Source: Clostridiales bacterium (GTDB taxonomy: Bacteria; Bacillota; Clostridia; Lachnospirales; Cellulosilyticaceae). Taken from it: a DNA stretch of 47,597 bases. Below are positions 40,787 through 47,597 of this stretch, piece by piece. Location: the NCBI GenBank assembly GCA_019418225.1, contig DYCF01000036.1, forward strand, positions 1-47,597, given 5' to 3'. A program made the position numbers and the translations under genes. The number at the start of each line of letters is the position of its first letter. Within the stretch, counting starts at the first letter, position 1. The notes below the pieces were generated by a model that saw only the letters and a list, made by a program, of their open reading frames with translations, ran no database searches and had not been told where the DNA came from.

Positions 40787-42419
40787 CGAGGCTGCTGAAA
40801 AACTATCATTTTTTAGATAAAGCCTAAATCAGTACTTCAAAAAAAGCAATTAAAATCTAAAGTTAAGATTTTAATTGCTTTTTTTCTTTTATTATCAAGT
40901 TAATGGAGGTCTTAGTCCTCCATTAACTTGATAATTTTTTTTAATTTACTGCAAACATGGTCAATGCCCTTGCATTTCCATGCCTATGTTTTAATTCACT
41001 ATTTTTAGCTTCTATTTTATATCGTTCTATTGATTTCTCTTTAAAATAGTCACTTTCTTCAAAAGTCATCTGACTTTTATGTACATTACTCTTTATGGTT
41101 ACAGAATAAGTTTTACTTTTAGCCCCGTCTTTATAGCATCCAAATTTAAATGGACATACTTTACAGTTTTTAACATCAAAATAATAGGTATCTACTTGGT
41201 TTTTTGAGACACCTTTCTTACCTTGTCTTGCTTTTCAAATTGCCATATGACCAGCTTTACAAGCATACATCCCTGCATCTTTATTAAACAAAAATTCATC
41301 TTCTTTTTTTCTAACGCCTTGTGTTACAGAAGGATTCAATTTGGCTACAAGCTTAATCTCATTTTTAGTTGCTAATTCAATATTTCCTTTTTCAGAATAA
41401 GCGGCATCACCTATAATAGTATCTATTTCAAGACCAGTCGCTAAACTCTTTTCTAATAATGTTTTGAGTTCTTTTCCATTATTCTTTTCACCAGTAGTAA
41501 CCGTTGCTTCAGTAATAATTCTTTCTTCAGTCATTGCTATATGCGTTTTATATCCAAAAAAGAATGTGTCAGCTGTCTTATGTCCTACCATTGCATCACT
41601 ATCACTGGAAATTTTTAAATGTTCAATATCATCATTTACTGTTTCTTCTAGAAGATTGATTTTTTCTTTTACCTTAGGATATGAAGCGATTGCTTCATTA
41701 CTATTTATTGTTTTCAAAAGTTCTTTGCAGTATGTGATTTCATCTTCTATCTCATTTGAAGTATTTTTAGCTGGGAAAACATCTTTCATCTTTTCATCTA
41801 TTTCATACACAGCTTTACGTAATTTTTTAGAACGATCTTGCAAAATCTCTATAGGTGATTTCTGATTATAACGTGATTTAGTATGCGTTGCATCGACAAT
41901 AATAGACTTCGACTTAATAATACCTTTATCAAGTGCAATTCCTACTGTCTTATTGATCAGTAAGTCTAGAAGATTAACATCTTTTAATCTAATTTTACGA
42001 AACTTAGTCAATGAACTGGCATCAATAGCCGGATCTTCAGGAGTCATATCTAGAAAATATTTAAAAGACATATCATACCTAGAGCGTTCAACAATATCCA
42101 CATCGGATAAATCAAAAATGGACTTTAAAAGAAGATATTTGAACATACGAATAGGACTAATTGCATTTCTACCATTGTCTAAGCAATATTTATTAATGAG
42201 TTCATCATAAACAAAAGAAAAGTCAGTAAGCTCATTGATTTTGCGTAAAAGATTATCCTTTGGGACAACGATATCATAAATTTTCATGTATGGACTTAAA
42301 ACTAAAGATTGTTGTTGTTGAAGCATAAAATCACCTTCTAAATTTGATACTTTTATTATAACAGAAAAAAGTCTATGATTGTTATAGTTGAACAATCATA
42401 GACTTTTTCAGCAGCCTCG
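40787..42419 (-). mobile_element. IS1182-type insertion sequence, transposase inactivated
   Basis: Bounded by perfect 16-bp terminal inverted repeats, CGAGGCTGCTGAAAAA (40787-40802) and its complement (42404-42419). It contains one transposase gene on the minus strand. Both ends carry strong hairpins: a terminator-type stem at 40838-40884, a 17-bp stem at about 40895-40935, and one just inside the right end (AAAGTCTATGATTGTT, 42368-42407) that overlaps the terminal repeat. No clear target duplication flanks it. Confidence 0.87.
40941..42326 (-). pseudogene. IS1182-family transposase with an internal stop
   Basis: DDE transposase. The N-terminal part SPYMKIYDIVVPKDNLLRKI, then the IVDATHTKSRYN and TIIGDAAYSEKGN segments with catalytic Asp residues, are intact up to GMYACKAGHMAI. 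There an in-frame TGA (41235-41237) interrupts; the same frame continues with KARQGKKGVSKNQVDTYYFD, zinc-like CKVCPFKFGC and KHRHGNARALTMFAVN to a stop at 40941. A CGA to TGA change would explain it. The start at 42326 has AGAAGG upstream. The lost C-terminus carries the catalytic Glu region, so the enzyme should be dead unless the stop is read through. Confidence 0.87.
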
Positions 42420-42437
42420 ATATTCTGAGATGTATTT

Positions 42438-42701
42438 TTATACTTGCACATAGGCGATAATGGCAACGACTTCTTTGTTATATAAAACATATGCAAGATC
42501 TTTTGAAGCTCCGAGTTCTTTACGGGCAAGTGATTGCCATTCATTTAGTTTAATATTCTCATGGGAGAAGCAAACTTCGTATAAGGAGTTTGCTTTTCCC
42601 ATGAGTGCATCATTGAATATTTCTTCTATTTTAGTTAGAGAAAGTTGTTTCGAAGGTAAATAAGAAAGTATATCAGTTATTTTACAATTATTATTAGTCA
42701 T
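42438..42701 (-). CDS. Small protein of unknown function (87 aa)
   Basis: Not recognised. Soluble and acidic: ILSYLPSKQLSLTKIEEIFN, then NEWQSLARKELGASKDLAYV and a hydrophobic end (EVVAIIAYVQV). It starts two bases after the stop of the exported-protein gene, so translation is likely coupled. The IS1182-type element begins 18 bases past its stop and leaves it intact. A possible dedicated partner or immunity-type protein for the exported gene; this is inference only. Confidence 0.55.
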   Translation of the reverse strand: MTNNNCKITDILSYLPSKQLSLTKIEEIFNDALMGKANSLYEVCFSHENIKLNEWQSLARKELGASKDLAYVLYNKEVVAIIAYVQV

Positions 42702-42703
42702 AA

Positions 42704-43285
42704 TTACCTGTTTACTACTTTAGATGCACTTCCCATATTAGCATAAGAACCTGATATTGCTACTATATAAAGATCTGAATATCCTACTCTTACTTTTGTT
42801 TCATCGCCTGTATTGACATATGCTATTGTGCCACCTGTATTGCTTGAGCCGAAGAGTGGATAATGAAGTCTATCGTTATAAAAAGATTCAGGATGTAATA
42901 TGCTTGTACTCTTTACATAGACATTTCCATCGACATAAGAAAGAGTCTCATCTGCTGAAACGTTAAAATACAAACAGTCTGTATCCTCATTCCAATCTTT
43001 AAACCCCAGATGAAAAGCTGCCACATCTATAACTCCATCTCCAGCGAAACTAGACCTTGGTACACTTGAAAGAGCAATATCTTCATCGTCATAAACTTCT
43101 TGATTATATGTTCCATCATTATTTCTAGTAATTAATACAGTGACTCCATCTTCTAATTGTTCCTGAGACAAACTAAGTTCTTGGAATGGTATTGTTTGTG
43201 GACAAGAAGTCGTTGCTTGAAGTGGTGAAGTGAGCATACAGGTAAGGATGCTCAAACTAAATAAAGTTTTTAAAGTTTTTTTCAT
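42704..43285 (-). CDS. Exported protein of unknown function (193 aa)
   Basis: Not recognised. Signal peptide at about 1-24 (TLFSLSILTCMLTSPLQATT), then a beta-rich domain with GVIDVAAFHLGFKDWNEDTD, YFNVSADETLSYVDGNVYV and a Ser/Gly-rich end (AISGSYANMGSASKVVNR). Two Cys near the mature N-terminus and in the DTDCLYF segment could pair. AAAGGGAG precedes the ATG. The left terminal repeat of the IS66-type element begins only 25 bases upstream, so the native promoter is displaced. Confidence 0.62.
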   Translation of the reverse strand: MKKTLKTLFSLSILTCMLTSPLQATTSCPQTIPFQELSLSQEQLEDGVTVLITRNNDGTYNQEVYDDEDIALSSVPRSSFAGDGVIDVAAFHLGFKDWNEDTDCLYFNVSADETLSYVDGNVYVKSTSILHPESFYNDRLHYPLFGSSNTGGTIAYVNTGDETKVRVGYSDLYIVAISGSYANMGSASKVVNR

Positions 43286-43392
43286 AATTATAAAACTCCC
43301 TTTTATTTTGTAAGCGTCACATCAAGCACGCCTACTATATCTACTGATTTTTAAGTATACTGTCCTTAAGTATTTTTAAGGAGGTATACATT

Positions 43393-43728
43393 TTGAGCTC
43401 ACGAAAGACTACAACAAAACAAGAACGTTTTGATCTCGTTGCCCGCTTTCTTAAAAGTGGGCAATCTCACATGGTTTGGTGCCAAGAAAATGGCATCAAA
43501 CCAAATACACTCTATCGCTGGAGAATGGAATATAAAACTATGCAGCAAGATGTTTGTTTTGTACCACTTGAATCTAAATCATCTAAAAGTGTTCATCCAG
43601 CACATAAAGAAAAAACTATAAGTAATGTTTTATTCGAATTAGGCTCTTGCAAGGTTCATGTACCGGAACATGTGGCAGTATCACTTCTTACAGCAGTTTT
43701 AAAAGAGGCGGTAGATTCTCATGTTTAA
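43393..43728 (+). CDS. tnpA: IS66 accessory protein TnpA
   Basis: 111 residues. Helix-turn-helix protein of the IS66 Orf1 type: TKQERFDLVARFLKSGQS and WCQENGIKPNTLYRWRMEYK. It begins with TTG, eight bases after GGAGG. It overlaps the next gene by eight bases. Needed with TnpB and TnpC for transposition of IS66 elements. Confidence 0.88.
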   Translation: MSSRKTTTKQERFDLVARFLKSGQSHMVWCQENGIKPNTLYRWRMEYKTMQQDVCFVPLESKSSKSVHPAHKEKTISNVLFELGSCKVHVPEHVAVSLLTAVLKEAVDSHV

Positions 43729-44071
43729 TTATAATGGCTACAAAGTTTTCTTAGCTTGTGGCACGACTGACATGAGAAAGAACATAAATGGGCTTTGTGA
43801 CATTGTGCAGCATAACTTTGATCTTGATCCTACTCAAAAATTCATCTTTGGTTTTTGTAACAGGCAACGCAATCGTATCAAGCTTTTAGTGTGGGAAGAT
43901 AATGGTTTTTGGGTCCACTTTAAACGTTTAGAAAAAGGTAGCATTAGTTGGCCTGAAGCTTTAGAAGATGAAGCGACTATGAATCTCACCTTAGATGACT
44001 TTGAAAATCTTATAAAAGCACCTGGTATTAAACAAAAGATTAAGCGACAAGAAGTATGGAAAAGACCTTAA
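43721..44071 (+). CDS. tnpB: IS66 accessory protein TnpB (Orf2)
   Basis: 116 residues; the diagnostic IS66 Orf2 pattern CGTTDMRKNINGLCDIV followed by FGFCNRQRNRIKLLVWEDNGFWVHFKRLEKG. Full length, start overlapping tnpA. Biochemical role unknown in the family. Confidence 0.94.
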   Translation: MFNYNGYKVFLACGTTDMRKNINGLCDIVQHNFDLDPTQKFIFGFCNRQRNRIKLLVWEDNGFWVHFKRLEKGSISWPEALEDEATMNLTLDDFENLIKAPGIKQKIKRQEVWKRP

Positions 44072-44152
44072 TTTCCTGATGTTTCGCTAGGAATCCTTTA
44101 CTAATTATGGTATAATAAATTCAGAAACTTACAACGAATGGAGAATTTTAAG

Positions 44153-45772
44153 GTGAACTTATTAGAACAACAACGACTAGAGATCGAAGCTTTAAGATCC
44201 AAATTAAAGGAACAAGAAAAAAAGATTGCTTTACAAGAAAAAGAAATCGCCCAAAAGCAGGCAAAACTTGCTTCATTAGAAAAGTTAAATCAATGGTACA
44301 TAGAACAACTTAAATTGCGTCGACAAAAGAAATTTGGTGTGTCATCTGAAAAAGCAGATCAAAACCAGATTTCTATTGCTGACGCTTTTTCAGATTTATT
44401 TAATGAGGCAGAAGTTTTAAAAGAACCGATTGCAGTGGAACCTGATCAAAGTACGGTGATTCCAGAACATAAAAGAAAAAGATCAAAAAGAGGTTCTAAG
44501 TTCGATACACTTCCTGTGGAAACGATTGAATACAAGCTTTCAGAAGAAGAAAAAGTATGTGCCACTTGTGGTTCACCTTTAACAGAAATGAAAAAAGAAA
44601 TCAGAAAAGAGCTGGTTATTATACCGGCAGAGGTAAAAATCATTGAACATGTTACTTATGTATATAGTTGTAGAAAGTGTGATCAAGAAGGAACGAATGG
44701 TTTTATAAAAAGTGCTAAGAGTCCTAAAGCACTTATTCCTAAAAGTGTAGTTTCACCTAGTCTAATGGCTTACATTATCAATCAAAAATATACCAATGCT
44801 ATGCCATTATACAGGCAGGAACAGGAATTTAAACGCTATGATATTCACTTAACCAGACAAGACCTTTCAAACTGGACTTTAAAAGGTGATACACTATTAA
44901 AGCCACTTTTTGAAGCACTTAAACAAGAGCTTCTTACGAATGAGTTACTTCATGCAGATGAAACCACTGTCGAAGTACTTAATGAGCCAGGAAGAAAGGC
45001 GACTTCTAAATCTTACGAATGGCTTTATAGGACCACTAAGAATGCCGAAAGACCAGTAATCATTTATGATTATCAAGTAGGTCGAAGTGGTGAATATGTG
45101 AAGACATTCTTAAAGGACTGGAAAGGAACCTATCTTCACTGTGATGGATATAGTGGCTATAAAAAGCTTGAAAACGTTACATTATGTGGCTGCTTAGTTC
45201 ATGCTAAACGAAAATTCCACGAGGCATGGCAAGCAGGTCAGAATAATGAAGAAGCTAGAAAGGGCGAAGCTTATATCCAGGAGCTTTTTGCAATAGAAAG
45301 TGAAGCTGATCAGTTAAATTATACAGCTGAAAAAAGGCTTGAACTGCGACAAAAGAAGTCCAAAAAGAAGTTAGATGCGTTTTATACTTGGATAAATGAG
45401 ATCAATTCAAAAACTTTGCCACAAAGTCTACTGGGCAAGGCTATTACGTATGCCCTAAATCAAAAAGAGTATCTGAGCAACTTCTTGAAAGATGGACGAA
45501 TCCAGTTGAGTAATAACCTAGCAGAACAATCTATTAAAATGTTTGTCATAGGTCGTAAAAACTGGCTATTTTCTAACACCCCAAATGGAGCTAACTCTTC
45601 TTCTATTATTTATAGTATCATTCAAACAGCAATAGCCAATAACCTTAAGCCAATGCACTATCTGGAATATGTGTTTGAACAGATTCAACTAAACAAGGAT
45701 CTGCAAATCTCAGAAATTCTGCCATGGTCATTAAGTATTCCTGAAAAATGTAAAAATCCAGATACGCCATAA
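44153..45772 (+). CDS. tnpC: IS66 transposase TnpC
   Basis: DDE transposase of about 540 residues. N-terminal leucine-zipper-like coiled coil (EIEALRSKLKEQEKKIALQE), a zinc-finger pair (VCATCGSPL and YSCRKCDQEG), then the catalytic core with LHADETTVEV (first Asp), YLHCDGYSGYKKL (second Asp) and LSNNLAEQSIKMFVIGRKNW (Glu). I place the start at the GTG 44153, nine bases after GGAG; an ATG at 44138 in the same frame lacks a site. The gene seems intact, so the element may be active. Confidence 0.92.
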   Translation: MNLLEQQRLEIEALRSKLKEQEKKIALQEKEIAQKQAKLASLEKLNQWYIEQLKLRRQKKFGVSSEKADQNQISIADAFSDLFNEAEVLKEPIAVEPDQSTVIPEHKRKRSKRGSKFDTLPVETIEYKLSEEEKVCATCGSPLTEMKKEIRKELVIIPAEVKIIEHVTYVYSCRKCDQEGTNGFIKSAKSPKALIPKSVVSPSLMAYIINQKYTNAMPLYRQEQEFKRYDIHLTRQDLSNWTLKGDTLLKPLFEALKQELLTNELLHADETTVEVLNEPGRKATSKSYEWLYRTTKNAERPVIIYDYQVGRSGEYVKTFLKDWKGTYLHCDGYSGYKKLENVTLCGCLVHAKRKFHEAWQAGQNNEEARKGEAYIQELFAIESEADQLNYTAEKRLELRQKKSKKKLDAFYTWINEINSKTLPQSLLGKAITYALNQKEYLSNFLKDGRIQLSNNLAEQSIKMFVIGRKNWLFSNTPNGANSSSIIYSIIQTAIANNLKPMHYLEYVFEQIQLNKDLQISEILPWSLSIPEKCKNPDTP

Positions 45773-45808
45773 AGCTAGTAAAAGTATACTAGCAGTGGCG
45801 TATTTTTT
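45762..45808 (+). terminator. Terminator at the end of tnpC
   Basis: ATACGCCA overlaps the last codons of tnpC and pairs with TGGCGTAT; CTAGT/ACTAG extends the stem inside, and TTTTT follows, directly before the right terminal repeat. Confidence 0.8.
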
Positions 45809-45887
45809 GTAGGCGTGTTTGAATTGACGCTTACTTCTAAAATAATATAGCCTTACGCTTTCAATTGTGATATATATTTTCAAAGGT

Positions 45888-45930
45888 AAAATGCACTCCT
45901 AACAGCAGTTTTGTTGCTAAGAGTGCATTT
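45888..45930 (-). terminator. Terminator of the toxin-immunity transcript
   Basis: AAATGCACTC with GAGTGCATTT, extended by TAGCAAC/GCTGTTA-type pairs, forms a long hairpin; the minus strand continues into TTTTACC. Confidence 0.78.
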
Positions 45931-45976
45931 ACATCTAAATCTTAAAATTTCGCCTTAAAATATAACCAAAATTAAA

Positions 45977-46228
45977 TCAATTACTTATCTTATATTGAAA
46001 TTTAACCTTTTTGTATAATTTTAATAATGCTTCATCTTCTGTTTCAAAATACCATTCTAATTGATTTTCTTGTTCATTATTTTGATAAACTTTCCATTTT
46101 TTACTAATATCATCAAATCCATATCCTAGCACAAAGTCTGCTTCACTCAAATTATTAATTATTATTCTCCACATTCCAATCTTATCTTGAAATTCCATAA
46201 TCTTCTTTTTAATTTCATTTCTGTCCAT
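45977..46228 (-). CDS. Probable immunity protein for the TNT-like toxin
   Basis: 83 residues, acidic and soluble, with a final region KKWKVYQNNEQENQLEWYFETEDEALLKLYKKV that resembles Imm59-like immunity proteins (strand, aromatic strand, then E-x-E-A-x-x-K-L helix). It begins four bases after the toxin stop codon with GGTGGG upstream, the usual toxin-immunity order. The family name is tentative; the immunity role rests mainly on position and size. Confidence 0.68.
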   Translation of the reverse strand: MDRNEIKKKIMEFQDKIGMWRIIINNLSEADFVLGYGFDDISKKWKVYQNNEQENQLEWYFETEDEALLKLYKKVKFQYKISN

Positions 46229-46232
46229 AAAA

Positions 46233-46805
46233 TTATCCCACCTTTAAAACTCCTATTTTCTTTAATACATCTCCTCCAAATGGAGTGACTATTTGACCTG
46301 CTCCACCAGACATGCCTCCCCACTTTGCTGCTTTCCCTTTTATTCCATATGTTATATCAATAGCGGTCCCTAATTCTTTTTGTGTTTTTGAAATAAAGCA
46401 ATCATAGTTATCACATAACTCCTCAAAATCATCTATCTCCCATGTATCAATCCCCTCTTGACTTAGTAACTCATTAAAGGAATCTATATCTTTCGACTTA
46501 ATTGCATCAATCTTATCAAAATATGATGCATTATTAAACGAACCAGTATGATATGCAGCCTCATTTTCAACATATGGAATTGCTCGCTCACTATAGGTAT
46601 ATTTACCACTGGCTGGCACATCAGCAAAATTGCAACCGCCCATATACCCATATCTATCCCAAGTGTCTGGTAATCCATTGTTTCTAGATATCGATGTTAT
46701 TGTATTTTCATCAAATCCCAGTTTACTAGGCCAATCATAAATAACATTTCCCTTTGCATCAAAGCCTCTAATATAGAGAGGCATCACTTGGAACATTAAT
46801 ATCAA
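46233..46805 (-). pseudogene. TNT-like NAD glycohydrolase toxin domain, separated by a frameshift
   Basis: The frame from 46805 encodes MPLYIRGFDAKGNVIYDWPS and then a domain resembling the tuberculosis necrotizing toxin family: NGLPDTWDRYGYMGG (Arg51), ERAIPY, AAYHTG, and the terminal KWGGMSGGAGQIVTPFGGD with Gln171 and IGVLK. TNT toxins hydrolyse NAD. An insert of about 45 acidic residues (DIDSFNELLSQEGIDTWEID) sits in the middle. The domain has no ribosome site of its own and joins the upstream segment in another frame at about 46770-46785, so it was part of a longer toxin. With the frameshift, the full toxin is not made unless frameshifting occurs. Confidence 0.72.
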
Positions 46806-47597
46806 TCTTATATGCTGAATTCTTGAATAATTCTTGCAATCCTTTTACCTTCTGTATATCTGTCAAATCAGTTCTACTTCCTATAGATCTTGCTGCATCA
46901 CTAAATTCATTAAACGACTTCAAACTACCCTTTATACCATTACTTATTTGCTTCGCAGTATCAGCAATTTCATCTATTTTATCTATATATTTTACAGCAT
47001 TCTTACCTACTGTTCCTAATTCATCTAAATACTTAATGCCTCCAATTACTGGAATAATCCCTACTATATCTACCAAGGTCTGTCCAATGTGCTTCCAACT
47101 TGCTTCCCAGTTAACAATATCTGCTGATAGATCTCTTAAATCGGCTGGCATATCTATACCTATTATACCCGTACCAATTTGCATTGCTGTACCTAATATA
47201 GTGTCTGTATAATTTCCTTTAATAAGTTGATTAACAGACTTTCCTACATATGTACTTACTTTATCTTTCCAGCTACTAGAAGCTTTATTACTTATTTTAT
47301 AACTACTATTATTATTTGTCTTATAACTTTTACTACTACTTGGTTTATAACTGCTATAGGTATTTGCTTTATAACTTCTACTACTACTTGATTTATAGCT
47401 ACTATAATTATTTACCTTATAACCATAATCATAATCGTAGTCATACTCTTTTGTACTACTTGGTTTGTAGCTACTATAATTATTTATCTTATAACCTTTG
47501 GTACTACTTGGTTTGTAGCTACTATAATTATTTATCTTATAGCCTTTGGTACTACTTGGTTTGTAGCTACTATAATTATTTATCTTATAACCTTTGG
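46768..47597 (-). CDS. Polymorphic toxin, repeat and pre-toxin part (runs off the right edge)
   Basis: The minus frame is open from the right edge to a TAG at 46768. It begins with Tyr/Lys/Ser-rich repeats (unit YKINNYSSYKPSSTKG, 47290-47597), then a helical segment WKDKVSTYVGKSVNQLIKGN, and a pre-toxin-like hydrophobic helix region TLVDIVGIIPVIGGIKYLDE followed by coiled helices (IDEIADTAKQISNGIKGSLK). It ends KIDINVPSDASLY just before the frame change; the sequence then resumes in another frame as LYIRGFDAKG. The N-terminus and secretion signal lie outside the window, so the export route (for example LXG/T7SS) is unknown. Confidence 0.75.
   Translation of the reverse strand, partial: KGYKINNYSSYKPSSTKGYKINNYSSYKPSSTKGYKINNYSSYKPSSTKEYDYDYDYGYKVNNYSSYKSSSSRSYKANTYSSYKPSSSKSYKTNNNSSYKISNKASSSWKDKVSTYVGKSVNQLIKGNYTDTILGTAMQIGTGIIGIDMPADLRDLSADIVNWEASWKHIGQTLVDIVGIIPVIGGIKYLDELGTVGKNAVKYIDKIDEIADTAKQISNGIKGSLKSFNEFSDAARSIGSRTDLTDIQKVKGLQELFKNSAYKIDINVPSDASLY
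47290..47597 (-). repeat. In-frame 48-bp coding repeats (16 aa)
   Basis: At least three nearly identical 48-bp units at the right edge encode TKGYKINNYSSYKPSS. Three more divergent units follow toward 47290 (with a DYDYDYGY insertion, and SRSYKANTYSSYKPSS, SKSYKTNNNSSYKISN). Differences concentrate at third positions and in the inner copies, so the edge copies are recently amplified or homogenised. Confidence 0.88.

Larger units (their letters stand above)
43310..45834 (+). mobile_element. IS66-type insertion sequence
   Basis: Carries the standard three genes and is bounded by 26-bp terminal repeats (43310-43335 and 45809-45834) that both begin GTAAGCGTCA and end CACGCCTAC when read inward; they differ at three positions. 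No 8-bp target duplication is evident at the outer edges (TTTATTTT left, TTCTAAAA right), which suggests a later rearrangement or an old insertion. Confidence 0.93.

Noticed and set aside
40751..42426. TCGATAT on both sides of the IS1182-type element as a target duplication
   Set aside because: The left copy lies about 30 bases away from the terminal repeat, so it does not directly flank the element.
42356..42544. 62-aa minus-strand frame across the IS1182 right end
   Set aside because: It runs across the terminal repeat and overlaps the 87-aa gene in another frame.
46484..46678. 64-aa frame inside the toxin domain
   Set aside because: It lies in a shifted frame on the same strand within the TNT-like domain and has no ribosome site.

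Overview
The window comes from a low-GC, Gram-positive-type anaerobe of the Clostridia, probably a fibre-degrading Lachnospiraceae or Cellulosilyticum-like bacterium. I infer this from strong GGAGG ribosome sites, an AT-rich sequence, secreted GH5 cellulase and PL1 pectate lyase with CBM3-type modules, SLH anchoring, an AhrC-type ARG box and clostridial gene orders. No rRNA, tRNA or CRISPR array was seen.

Layout: (1) 1-5.2 kb, leftward argJ-argB-argD behind ARG boxes, a membrane-anchored metallophosphoesterase and recX. (2) 5.2-5.5 kb, a palindromic intergenic repeat whose left end is amplified into a 17-bp tandem array. (3) 5.5-9.5 kb, a leftward four-gene set: a CpsC/Wzz-like membrane protein, a CpsD-like ATPase with eroded Walker motifs, a large exported protein and a small membrane-anchored protein, with no polysaccharide genes. 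(4) 9.6-10.3 kb, a 58-aa winged-helix protein followed by a structured non-coding RNA with pseudoknot potential, then three consecutive hairpins. (5) 10.3-14.2 kb, a PfkB-type sugar/nucleoside kinase and the rightward polyamine operon speD-speE-speB. (6) 14.2-19.6 kb, an SLH protein, an M42 aminopeptidase, a membrane-anchored serpin and a DEAD-box helicase. (7) 19.6-22.6 kb, an ABC efflux locus destroyed by a deletion that left an intact HlyD-like lipoprotein, and a DMT permease. (8) 22.8-26.1 kb, the leftward preQ1 operon queD-queE-folE-queC-queF behind a leader with duplicated hairpin and terminator units. (9) 26.2-29.8 kb, a DUF3783 protein, a TPR-GAF-GGDEF diguanylate cyclase, a decayed HTH gene and a FliL-like protein. 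(10) 30.0-38.8 kb, the GH5 cellulase, the PL1 pectate lyase, a PH-like protein flanked by two palindromic repeat copies, a cytoplasmic GH13 glucosidase and a YgjP-like metalloprotein. (11) 38.8-40.4 kb, MarR and DUF2798 genes with paired operators. (12) 40.8-45.8 kb, an IS1182-type element with a nonsense mutation and an IS66-type element, on either side of a small exported-protein gene pair. (13) 46-47.6 kb, a polymorphic toxin with Tyr-rich 48-bp repeats, a pre-toxin segment and a TNT-like toxin domain split by an apparent frameshift, plus its probable immunity gene; it runs off the right edge.

The observations most worth following are the interspersed palindromic repeat family (three long copies, one short derivative and a tandem expansion), the structured RNA at 9.85-10.09 kb, the orphan CpsC/CpsD-like operon, the frameshifted TNT-type toxin, and a motif shared by the 3' untranslated regions of two unrelated operons.
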